Below, one piece after another: positions 18,772-26,784 of a stretch of DNA of 64,000 bases. The stretch is taken from contig NZ_VAUV01000001.1 in assembly GCF_005780165.1 (NCBI RefSeq), positions 1-64,000 of the forward strand, in the 5' to 3' direction. The position numbers and the translations under genes were made by a program. The notes under the pieces were generated by a model that had not been told where the DNA came from, searched no databases, and saw nothing but the letters and a program-made list of their open reading frames with translations. How positions within the stretch are numbered: the stretch's first letter is position 1; every line of letters begins with the position of its first letter. Source of the stretch: Phragmitibacter flavus. Lineage in GTDB: Bacteria > Verrucomicrobiota > Verrucomicrobiia > Verrucomicrobiales > Verrucomicrobiaceae.

Positions 18772-19839
18772 ATGCCCACCGCCACCGCCAAAGCCTACGC
18801 TGCCTCCAGCGCCACCTCGCCGCTCGCCTTCTCCAACATCCCGCGCCGCGAACCCACGGACCGCGATGTGGAATTGGAGATTCTCTATTGCGGTGTCTGC
18901 CATTCCGACCTCCACCAGGTGCGCAACGAATGGAGCGCCATGCCCACCGTGTATCCCTGTGTGCCCGGTCATGAGATCGTCGGTCGAGTGACCCAAGTCG
19001 GCTCCGCCGTCACGAAGCACCAGGTGGGCGATATTGTCGGTGTCGGATGCCTCGTGGACTCCGACCAAACATGCCCTTCTTGCGAGGCGAACCTCGAACA
19101 GTTTTGCCCGCATGCCGCCTTCACCTACAACTCCCCTGACAAACACGGCACCGCGCCCGTGACCTACGGCGGCTATTCCAGCAGCATCGTCGTGGACGAG
19201 CACTTCACGCTCAAGATTCCCACCAATCTCGAACTCGCCGGCGTCGCTCCGTTGCTCTGCGCAGGCATCACTAGTTACTCCCCCATCCGCCGCTGGGGCG
19301 ACATCAAAGGCAAGAAAGTCGGTGTGGTCGGACTCGGCGGTCTCGGTCACATGGGCGTCAAATTCGCTCACGCCTTTGGTGCCCACACCGTCGTGCTCAC
19401 CACCTCAGCCAGCAAAAAAGACGACGCCCTGCGACTCGGTGCCGATGAAGTCATCATCACCCGCGATGCCGACGAGATGCAAAAACACGCCTTCAGCTTC
19501 GACTTCATTCTCGACACCGTTTCCGCTGATCACGACATCAACGCCTATCTCAATCTGCTCAAAATCGACGGCACCCTCACCCTCGTCGGCGCCCCCGACA
19601 AACCGCTGCCCGTGGCCGCCTTCGGCCTTCTGTTTGGCCGCAAACAACTCGCCGGCTCTCTCATCGGCGGCATCGCCGAAACCCAGGAAATGCTCGACTT
19701 CTGCGGCGCCAATAATATCACCTCCGACGTGGAGGTCATCGCCATCCAGCAAATCAACGAAGCCTACGACCGCCTCGCCAAGTCCGACGTCAAATACCGT
19801 TTCTCCATCGACATGGCCTCGCTGAATAATCCTTCATGA
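18772..19839 (+). CDS. zinc-dependent alcohol dehydrogenase (YahK type)
   Basis: The 355-residue protein has the catalytic zinc ligands of CGVCHSDLHQ and VPGHE, the structural-zinc cysteines in CLVDSDQTCPSCEANLEQFC, and the nucleotide motif GLGGLGH. This subgroup reduces broad aldehydes with NADPH. The start at 18772 (MPTATAKAYAA) matches the usual N terminus; the open frame before it looks non-coding. Its last six bases overlap the end of the HxlR regulator gene on the other strand, a pairing that suggests HxlR-type control by reactive aldehydes or quinones (inference). Confidence 0.92.
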   Translation: MPTATAKAYAASSATSPLAFSNIPRREPTDRDVELEILYCGVCHSDLHQVRNEWSAMPTVYPCVPGHEIVGRVTQVGSAVTKHQVGDIVGVGCLVDSDQTCPSCEANLEQFCPHAAFTYNSPDKHGTAPVTYGGYSSSIVVDEHFTLKIPTNLELAGVAPLLCAGITSYSPIRRWGDIKGKKVGVVGLGGLGHMGVKFAHAFGAHTVVLTTSASKKDDALRLGADEVIITRDADEMQKHAFSFDFILDTVSADHDINAYLNLLKIDGTLTLVGAPDKPLPVAAFGLLFGRKQLAGSLIGGIAETQEMLDFCGANNITSDVEVIAIQQINEAYDRLAKSDVKYRFSIDMASLNNPS

Positions 19840-20217
19840 ACCCACCGGTTTAATCGCGGCGTCCGTGCCCGGTTCCCATTTGAGGCCCCAGTCGCGCAGG
19901 GCACGCAGGATGGGGCGCAGGGCGATGCCTTTGTCAGTCAGTTCGTAGGCAAAGCGTTTGCTGCCATCGGCCACAGGGATCTGGCGAATGACGTCAGCTC
20001 CAAGCAATCGCTCCAGCCGGTCACTGAGAATGTTGGTAGGGATGCCTTCAGGGGAACCGATGAAGTCCTTGAAGCGGTTGCGTCCGAGCACCAGATCGCG
20101 AATGACGAGCAGCGTCCATTTGTCGCCAAAAAGATCCAGCGCACAGGCCACCGGACAGGGAGAGCGGCGTGCGGATGTCGAAGAGGATTTGGACTTCATG
20201 GTATTCGGCATGGCCAA
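19834..20217 (-). CDS. HxlR-family transcriptional regulator
   Basis: The 127-residue protein is a MarR-like winged helix of the HxlR family: CPVACALDLFGDKWTLLVIR, then NRFKDFIGSPEGIPTNILSD as recognition helix region, and YELTDKGIALRPIL for the wing and last helix. The cysteines near residues 21 and 25 could be redox sensors, as in some HxlR/QorR/YodB proteins, which is inference. It converges on the alcohol dehydrogenase, with a six-base overlap. Confidence 0.92.
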   Translation of the reverse strand: MAMPNTMKSKSSSTSARRSPCPVACALDLFGDKWTLLVIRDLVLGRNRFKDFIGSPEGIPTNILSDRLERLLGADVIRQIPVADGSKRFAYELTDKGIALRPILRALRDWGLKWEPGTDAAIKPVGS

Positions 20218-20296
20218 TCAACACGCCTCGCCAACGCTTGCAATTCAAAAGTATTGTCACTTGCGAAAAACAAGTGTTCGGGAAGACTTGCCACTC

Positions 20297-20881
20297 ATGA
20301 GCAAACTCATTGAACCCCGGCTTGCCCCACCAGGCGCAGGATTGCCAGCCGTTGAACTTTTCATTGGCAGACAGCTTTTTGTATTCAAAAGACTGTTCGG
20401 CAGTCGTGAATCTTTTGCGGCAATGTTCGAACAGGAGCGTGCCACCATCCGCCATCTGGTGAATGCCTGCGGGGAATCCAGGCGAGCCGAGCGTGTGCTG
20501 ATCCGACGCCTGCGCGGGCTGGAAGATAGCAGCCGATTTTGGTCGGTGTGGATGACGCTTGACCATCTGCGCATCACCAACTCCGTGTTTGCGATGGTGA
20601 TCACCTCGCTGGCCCGTGGCAAGGTGCCGCAAAGAAAGGCCAGCACGGCGGATGTAAAACCTGATCCCAACGTCACCGCAGCGATGGAAAGAGCCTACGA
20701 AGATTCCTGCGACCAACTGATTGCCAAGATTGCTGCGCTGCCGGATCTGAAAGAGACGGTTCGCTACGCCCACCCTTGGTTCGGACCGCTGGATGCCTAC
20801 GGCTGGCAAGTGCTGTCGGCGACGCACATGGCGATTCATCGAGCGCAAATCGAACGGATCATCGCAGGTCTCAAAAAATAA
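20297..20881 (+). CDS. DinB-like/DUF1569 four-helix protein
   Basis: The 194-residue protein is all-helical with the three metal-binding histidines expected of the DinB superfamily: one in WMTLDHLRI and two in THMAIHRAQIERII. Such proteins include mycothiol- or bacillithiol-dependent transferases; the substrate is unknown here. A frame runs upstream to 19958 but crosses the HxlR gene, so ATG 20297 was taken. It is divergent from HxlR and lies upstream of the YciI/sigma pair. Confidence 0.75.
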   Translation: MSKLIEPRLAPPGAGLPAVELFIGRQLFVFKRLFGSRESFAAMFEQERATIRHLVNACGESRRAERVLIRRLRGLEDSSRFWSVWMTLDHLRITNSVFAMVITSLARGKVPQRKASTADVKPDPNVTAAMERAYEDSCDQLIAKIAALPDLKETVRYAHPWFGPLDAYGWQVLSATHMAIHRAQIERIIAGLKK

Positions 20882-20993
20882 AAATCTACGGAATGTCGAT
20901 TCAACAACCTCTCGCCCGACAACTTGGTGTGCGACGATGATTCGGCGCGCATCCAACATCAACAAAAGATCAAAATCTAAAAACATCATCCCT

Positions 20994-21362
20994 ATGGAAT
21001 ACATGCTCCTTTTTACCGAACCGGCGACAGAGCTTGCCAAGCGCAACGACCCGGCTGAAGCCCCCGCCTACTGGGGTGCCTGGTCGGCCTACTGCAACGC
21101 CCTGGCTGAGTCGGGCATCATGGTCAGCGGTGCCGGCCTCCAGCCGCCCGACACCGCCACCACGGTGCGCATTCGCGATGGCAAACGCACGCTGCACGAC
21201 GGTCCTTATGCGGAAGCGAAGGAAATGCTCGGCGGTTTCTTCGTCATCAACGTGCCGGATCTCGATGCCGCGCTGGAATGGGCGGCGCGCAGTCCGTCTT
21301 CAAGCTACGGCTCCACCGAAGTGCGCCCCGTGCTTCCTCCGCCAGCCCCACCAACCCCCTAA
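20994..21362 (+). CDS. YciI/DGPF-family protein
   Basis: The 122-residue protein has the family hallmark DGPYAEAKEMLGGFFVINV, a DGPF-type motif, after an N-terminal MEYMLLFTEP strand. The fold is a ferredoxin-like barrel. DGPF proteins are typical partners of ECF42-type sigma factors, and the sigma gene starts 13 bases downstream here, so the two are probably co-transcribed. The C-terminal tail is proline-rich. Its biochemical role is unknown. Confidence 0.88.
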   Translation: MEYMLLFTEPATELAKRNDPAEAPAYWGAWSAYCNALAESGIMVSGAGLQPPDTATTVRIRDGKRTLHDGPYAEAKEMLGGFFVINVPDLDAALEWAARSPSSSYGSTEVRPVLPPPAPPTP

Positions 21363-21374
21363 CCGCTGTCACGC

Positions 21375-22598
21375 TTGGACGCCCCTGCTGCGGAGTCGCT
21401 GGATGCCACGGTGCGCCGATCCTACGGAACACTGCTCGGCTACCTCGCGTCCCGCGCAGGCGGCGATCTTGCCGGGGCCGAAGATGCCCTGAGCGAAGCC
21501 CTGCTCGCCGCCGTGCAGCAATGGCCGGTGCAGGGCATCCCCGACAAACCCGAGGCCTGGCTGCTGGCCGTGGCAAGACGCCGACTCACCGATGATCAAC
21601 GTCGCCATGCTGTGCGCGAACGATTTTCCGAAGCCATCCAGCACGCCCTCGAAAGCGCTGAACAATTGGCCGTGAATAGTGATGAATTTCCCGACGAGCG
21701 CTTGAAGCTGCTTTTTGTCTGCGCGCATCCTGCCATCGATGAAGCCATACGCACTCCGCTCATGCTGCAAACGGTGCTCGGTCTCGATGCACAGGACATT
21801 GCGTCCGCCTTTCTGGTTGCCCCTGCCGCGATGGCGCAGCGACTGGTGCGCGCCAAAGCCAAGATCAAGGCGGCGGCCATCCCTTTTGAAGTGCCGGAAC
21901 GCCGCGATTGGGAGGAGCGCTTCAGCTTTGTGCTCGATGCCATCTACGCCGCTTTCACCTGCGGCTGGCAATCGTCATCGGATGATCCAACCGGTCGCGA
22001 CATGGCACGTGAAGCCATCCGCCTAGGCGATGTGGCCGCCACGCTGGTGCCGGATGAGCCCGAAGCGCTCGGATTGCTGGCGCTCATGTTGCATTGTCAC
22101 GCCCGACGATCCGCACGCGTGGATGGGGCAGGCCGCTATGTGCCGCTCGATCTACAAACCACTGCTTTATGGGATCAAGCGATGGTTGACCGCGCCGAGA
22201 CCCTGCTCCGAACCGCCGCAGGCATGGGCCGCCCCGGACGATTCCAGATCGAAGCCGCCATCCAATCCGCCCATGCCCAGCGTCGTGTGACCGGTCGCGT
22301 GGAATGGCCCGTCGTCGCGGCCCTTTATCATTGGCTCATCACCTTCACTCCCGCGCTGGGTGCGCACATCGGCCATGCCATCGCGACCGCCCATGCAACG
22401 GTTCCCGCGCGAGGTTGGGAGTTACTGGAAACCTTGCCAAAGGAACGCCTCGCCAACCACCAACCCTACTGGGCCGCCCGCGCCCACCTGCTTGCCCAAC
22501 TCGGTCGGACAAGGGAAGCCAACCAGGCCTTTGAACGCGCCATGGGTCTTTGCGACGATCCAACGGTGCGGGCTTATCTGCTGTCGCAAATGACCTGA
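21375..22598 (+). CDS. ECF42-type sigma factor with C-terminal TPR-like extension
   Basis: The 407-residue protein begins with sigma region 2 (YGTLLGYLASRAGGDLAGAE, EDALSEAL, AVARRRLTDDQRR) and region 4 (FVCAHPAID followed by a helix-turn-helix, DIASAFLVAPAAMAQRLVRA). A C-terminal helical extension of about 200 residues follows, as in ECF42 proteins; it includes GLLALMLHCHARRSAR and PYWAARAHLLAQLGRT. No ATG lies near the family start; TTG 21375 is the most upstream plausible codon in frame. Together with the YciI gene it forms the standard ECF42-DGPF pair, which acts without a classical anti-sigma factor. Confidence 0.88.
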   Translation: MDAPAAESLDATVRRSYGTLLGYLASRAGGDLAGAEDALSEALLAAVQQWPVQGIPDKPEAWLLAVARRRLTDDQRRHAVRERFSEAIQHALESAEQLAVNSDEFPDERLKLLFVCAHPAIDEAIRTPLMLQTVLGLDAQDIASAFLVAPAAMAQRLVRAKAKIKAAAIPFEVPERRDWEERFSFVLDAIYAAFTCGWQSSSDDPTGRDMAREAIRLGDVAATLVPDEPEALGLLALMLHCHARRSARVDGAGRYVPLDLQTTALWDQAMVDRAETLLRTAAGMGRPGRFQIEAAIQSAHAQRRVTGRVEWPVVAALYHWLITFTPALGAHIGHAIATAHATVPARGWELLETLPKERLANHQPYWAARAHLLAQLGRTREANQAFERAMGLCDDPTVRAYLLSQMT

Positions 22599-22622
22599 CT
22601 TGTTCTCATATTGACAGCCATA

Positions 22623-24812
22623 TCACGGTCGAAGAATCAAGCGATTGAAAGCGCGTTTCAGCCAGGACCGGTTGTTCCAATGATCGACAGCTTCCCTCAG
22701 ACGTTGGTTTTTCCGTTCGGCAGCCGCGTGTTTCTTCTCGAGATCAGCGATCTTTTTCTTGAGTTTTTTCTCCCTTTTTTGGAACTCGTGATGGTGGTGG
22801 TAAAACCAGCGAACCTGACGCGACAACGAATGGACGTCGAGCACCAGATCTTTGTGCCATCCAGAAAGTTGTTCCTGATAGGGACCGATGGCCTGAAGTG
22901 AATTCAGATATTCGGAAGAGACCCGGCTCACGCTTCCAGGCCGGCAACGATAGGCAAAAAGTGCCTTTGGGATCACATCCATTCGATACCCACCGAGGGC
23001 AAGCCGGGCGAGAAATTCCCAATCCTCTGATGCCAGACGGGCGCGGCTGAACCCTCCCAGACTTTGAAAAACCTCACGCTTCACGATAAAATTGGTGTCG
23101 CCAAAAACATTGTCCGTAATTCCTGCTTTGATGCATGGACCAATAGGCGTGTAAAGATACAGATAGTCTTCCGCGAGAAGGTGTTCAGCCGTGTCGAACG
23201 CCTCAAAGTAACACGACAGGCAGTCCAGTCCTGTTTTCTGAATGGCAGATAGGAACGTGGCGACCATGTCGGGTCGGGCGATGTTGTCGGCGTCCATGAA
23301 CATCAGCAACGTGGTGTCCGCCAACTGCGCAGCGTGATTGCGCGCGCTGCCCTGTCCTTGGTTGATCTGTTCCACAAACCGCCAGCCGCGCTTCTTTTCA
23401 TATCGCCCGGCGCACTCCCGAAAAGTTCGAAGCGCATCCGGCGAAGAAGAACCGTCGTCCACGGCAATGAGGGTGAAGCGGTCATCCGTCTGGCATTCCA
23501 ACGAATCCAGCAGTTCACAAAAATGGTTTCCATCGTTGTGATGAGGAACGCAGATCGTGACCAATGGTGACTCAACGGAAGAGACGGCTGAGATAGTTTG
23601 ATCAAACGACAAAGGTCGGAGATGTTCGGCAATCAACTCATCCCAAAGTCGGCCAACCTCATTGGGTAGGTAAGCCGATTTTGTCGCGCCACTGGGCGTT
23701 GAAAGCTTTTGCTCCAGCACTTCGGCCAACCGGGTAGGGACCGGATCAAACAGGCAGGTGGGATCGTCGATCATTTCCGGAATCCCGCCGGTGTTTGCGG
23801 CGATGATGCGCCGGCCTTGTTGCAGGCACTCAAGAACGGCCAATGGGTAGTTGTCCAACAACGACGGCGTCACGATGAGGGCCGCCGTTCTGGTCTGCAA
23901 AACCTTCTGACATTGAAAATGATCAAGGTCAGACAACACCTCAATCTCGAGAAACTTTTCGCTGAATTTCGAATCCGCTCGAAGGGCATCCACATAGTCC
24001 TCAGCGCTACCACTGGCAACCCGCCCATACTTGCCGAGGAAAGTCAGCTTGATGCCGCTGAAATCAAAATGCCGTCGCAACATGAATTCAAGAGCCTGGA
24101 CAAAAAGCTCCAGACCTTTGCGAGTCTCCAACCGTCCGAAAAACATCAGTTCATTTGGCGTGAGAACAGGCACCTCAGTAAACGGCGCGGTCTGCATGGT
24201 ATAAGGCAGCAACCTTTGTTGCGCAGGCAGCTTCCATCCGCGCTGAACCACGTAATCAAACATGTGCCGGGATGGACTGATGGCCACATCGGCATGTTCG
24301 ACGGCATAACGTTCGGCATACTCGAGAAGATGGTGCTCGGGCGTGCAGGAGGGAAGAATATGGGAGCCTTCCTGCTGCCATTGGGTGCTGCTGTGAAGGG
24401 TGACGGTGATGGTCGCGCCAGCCAGGGTGTTCAGCGTTCGCCGTCTTTGCAGGGGGATGAATCCATTGGCCAGCCAGTCTTGAAAATGAATGAAATCGAA
24501 AGTTTCTGATTCAAGCACCTGGGAGACCTGCCAGGAGATTACTCCGAAGTCGACCAGTCCGATCATGGCCGGCGCGTCGACGGGACGTTTCGGCACACAG
24601 CGAAATTCGAATTGAAACTCCTCCAAAAAATAACTGGCCCAATGGCGTTCATCCTGACGCTCGAATGGACCCGTGAACAAGACCGTGACATGATGACCAC
24701 GTGACACGAGATGACGCGCCAGATTCAGACAGGCCGTGCCGATCCCACCGTTTTTGATGGGCCCAGGGAAATCCGGTGTGACGATGCAATGGCGGAGGAT
24801 TTTTTGCGACAT
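22623..24812 (-). CDS. two-domain glycosyltransferase (GT4-like plus GT2)
   Basis: The 729-residue protein fuses a GT4-like GT-B domain (about 1-385; TPDFPGPIKNGGIGTACLNL, FFGRLETRKGLELFVQAL, AANTGGIPEMIDDP) with a GT2 GT-A domain (about 395-640; VTICVPHHNDGNHFCELLDS, VDDGSSS, MDADN as metal-binding DxD-like motif, ASEDWEF as catalytic-base region). The C terminus is a Lys/Glu-rich coiled coil (KREKKLKKKIADLEKK). No membrane segment is seen. It probably builds a surface polysaccharide or glycan. The damaged methyltransferase gene upstream, 58 bases away on the same strand, was likely its operon partner. Confidence 0.88.
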   Translation of the reverse strand: MSQKILRHCIVTPDFPGPIKNGGIGTACLNLARHLVSRGHHVTVLFTGPFERQDERHWASYFLEEFQFEFRCVPKRPVDAPAMIGLVDFGVISWQVSQVLESETFDFIHFQDWLANGFIPLQRRRTLNTLAGATITVTLHSSTQWQQEGSHILPSCTPEHHLLEYAERYAVEHADVAISPSRHMFDYVVQRGWKLPAQQRLLPYTMQTAPFTEVPVLTPNELMFFGRLETRKGLELFVQALEFMLRRHFDFSGIKLTFLGKYGRVASGSAEDYVDALRADSKFSEKFLEIEVLSDLDHFQCQKVLQTRTAALIVTPSLLDNYPLAVLECLQQGRRIIAANTGGIPEMIDDPTCLFDPVPTRLAEVLEQKLSTPSGATKSAYLPNEVGRLWDELIAEHLRPLSFDQTISAVSSVESPLVTICVPHHNDGNHFCELLDSLECQTDDRFTLIAVDDGSSSPDALRTFRECAGRYEKKRGWRFVEQINQGQGSARNHAAQLADTTLLMFMDADNIARPDMVATFLSAIQKTGLDCLSCYFEAFDTAEHLLAEDYLYLYTPIGPCIKAGITDNVFGDTNFIVKREVFQSLGGFSRARLASEDWEFLARLALGGYRMDVIPKALFAYRCRPGSVSRVSSEYLNSLQAIGPYQEQLSGWHKDLVLDVHSLSRQVRWFYHHHHEFQKREKKLKKKIADLEKKHAAAERKNQRLREAVDHWNNRSWLKRAFNRLILRP

Positions 24813-24870
24813 GAGCAGTTAAGCAAAGACAATTCTGCGAGTGAAGAGAAAGCGAGGGCATCAAACCGGC

Positions 24871-25746
24871 TCAAGGCAGGTTGCGCTTTTGCAACACCAC
24901 CCCGGTTTGGTAGGCGTGGCAGCCGGGAACAATATCCAGAACATGAAACCAGCGCTTCCACTGCCGTTTGATGTAGCTGCTGTGTTGAAAGACATTGCAG
25001 TTGTAGTCATGGTGGTCGGCAGCGCTTTCAAATACATGCCTCCCCTTCGGCAGCTCGAGGTGACGGGGATAAAGCCGGTTGAAATGATCATTGTGTTGCA
25101 ACACCGCATGAACGTGGATGTTGGGAAGCAGGCTCCACGTGTGTTCGGTATGCGCCGTGAGGAAGGCGTGACCGGAGGGTTTCAGCACGCGGGCAATCTC
25201 TGCCAGCCAGCTCGTTTCATAGACATCAATGTGGGTGAAGACCGAGAAGGCCATCACCAGATCTTAACAGTTGTCCGGCAGCATCAGCTGCGGCTGGCTG
25301 GAAAGCTTGATCGGACGCAGCCGGGTGGGAAAGTGTTTGGAGACGTAGTCGATGTGATTGATGTTCAGATCGGCGAGCACGACGTTGCATTTTGGGTCGG
25401 CGTTGAGCCAGTGTCGCGCCACCCGTCCAGATGCCCCACCGAAATCCAGGATGCATTGGGCCTTTTTGCTGGCGGGGATCAGTCGCGTGACCATCAATTT
25501 GTCCTGCAAACCGCTCAGCCAGAAGCCGAGATGACATTCGCCATAATACCCTTCGCGATCTTCGGTGCAGGGAACAGGAATTTCGTCCTGCTGTAGAGCG
25601 TTCAGTGTTTCAGGCTGTTGCAACAGGCGATGAAGTTCTGGATGCTCCCTTTCCAGCATTTCTCTCTGGGCAGGGTCATTGGCAAGGTCCGCAACACGGA
25701 TGACAGGCCCCAATTTTCTGCGGAGGTCAAAAGTAGATTTTAGCAT
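24871..25746 (-). pseudogene. class I SAM-dependent methyltransferase split by an in-frame stop
   Basis: The first part (25746-25264) encodes 160 residues with CILDFGGASGRVARHWL, the SAM-binding motif I, and VVLADLN as motif II. TAA at 25266-25264 then interrupts it. The same frame goes on directly with DLVMAFSVFTHIDV and WLAEIARVLKPSGHAFLT, motifs IV-VI of the same fold, and ends at 24871. The single stop replaces what is usually an aromatic residue before DLV. The gene was probably a glycan-biosynthesis methyltransferase paired with the downstream glycosyltransferase. Confidence 0.85.
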
Positions 25747-25928
25747 CTTTGTTAGGATTGCTGGAATGAACCTGAGATCTTAAATATTGCCTCAGTTAAT
25801 CTGACGAGCCGCTAGGAAATCGCAAAGCGAATCCACCCCGTTTTCTCAGGTGGCTGCGGCATTCGTCACATCCTCAGCAACCAGGCGTCCGATTACCCGC
25901 TTCTGGCGAACCCGGATAAACGCAGCGC

Positions 25929-26177
25929 TCACTGCGCCTTCCCACGCAAAAACTCCTTCAACTTATCCGGATTGCGATGCCCAAAAATCGCCACAATCCT
26001 GCCCTCGCGGACCTCAATCGAAATCGCAGACACGAGCACGCCTTCCACCAAAATCAATAGGCCGGGTGCGCCGTTGAAACGTGCTGACCGCATCTCGAAT
26101 TTCTCCGTTTCCAACTGTTGAACGATGTGGATAAAGAATTTGGCAATGGCTCCACGATCTCGCAACACCTCAGGCAC
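25929..26177 (-). pseudogene. C-terminal fragment of an ECF41-type sigma factor
   Basis: The fragment carries the SnoaL-like tail of ECF41 sigma factors: a FNGAPGLLILVEG strand pair, then EVREGRIVAIFGHRNPDKL, where NPDKL is the family's typical end. Regions 2 and 4 are missing. It lies directly downstream of a damaged carboxymuconolactone decarboxylase gene, the usual ECF41 partner, so both are remnants of one module. Confidence 0.65.
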
Positions 26178-26517
26178 GGCGGTGTCTTTGCCATCCCATC
26201 GATACGATGTTCACTGCGGAGTTCTGCGACGACTTCACGTCCCCAACGCCCCTGCACAACCTCGGCAGCAGTTCTGGATCCAGTTCCTCAATGCCCGCAA
26301 CGCCACGCGCGTAGTCATGAATGTCCCGCTGCTCCGCATCCAAGCCCTTGACCCCACGCAGCGCACCCTGGGTCACTTCATCAGACACACCCGCCTCAAG
26401 GGCCATCTTCATATTCAGTTCCGTGCACGGTCCGCAATCCTGCGCACGCATCGCCGCGATCTTGGCAATGAACAGCGCTTCAGTCGGCACGGCCTACTTG
26501 ACACCAACCATCGGCAT
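26170..26517 (-). pseudogene. damaged carboxymuconolactone decarboxylase-like gene
   Basis: From ATG 26517 the frame reads MPMVGVK and then a TAG; it continues with FIAKIAAMRAQDCGPCTELN, which has the redox CxxC of AhpD-like proteins, and ALRGVKGLDAEQRDIHDYA. Near 26260-26200 the family sequence (GRWGREVVAEL) is found in another frame, showing a frameshift, and the last helices are lost. A nonsense codon plus a frameshift mark it as dead. The GTG at 26490 could start a shortened product, but the C terminus would still be wrong. Confidence 0.7.
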
Positions 26518-26647
26518 CGCCGCCTCACATGGGTATCAGTTCTTCCGAAAATTCGTCTCGCAGCGGTGTCGCCCAAGTGGTGCGAGACAATCTCGGTCCA
26601 GGTATTCCACACTTGATAGGCACAGTGGGAACGGTGCGCAAAATCAT

Positions 26648-26755
26648 GGAGTGCGGGGCTTTGCACCGCTTTGGAGGGGATAGAATAGGAGCAGCTCACG
26701 ACCTGTCGGAAATAGTAACGAAGCCAATCCAAAGCGGTGCTGAGCCCCGCACTCC
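26648..26755. repeat. 108-bp element with 28-bp inverted terminal repeats
   Basis: The left arm, 26648-26675, starts GGAGTGCGGGGC and ends CACCGCTTTGGA. The right arm, 26728-26755, is its reverse complement with only two mismatches in 28. About 52 bases lie between. No coding capacity is seen. The form suggests a small non-autonomous element or a REP/BIME-like unit. Half an element occurs at 14812-14838. It lies 29 bases beyond the treS stop and could act as a strong hairpin at the end of that transcript. Confidence 0.8.
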
Positions 26756-26784
26756 AAAAAAACCCCAACACCGTTTGCACCCCA

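Noticed and set aside
25264-25266. Stop codon read as selenocysteine or pyrrolysine in the methyltransferase
   Set aside because: The codon is TAA, which is used for neither, and no recoding signal is visible. A plain nonsense change is simpler.
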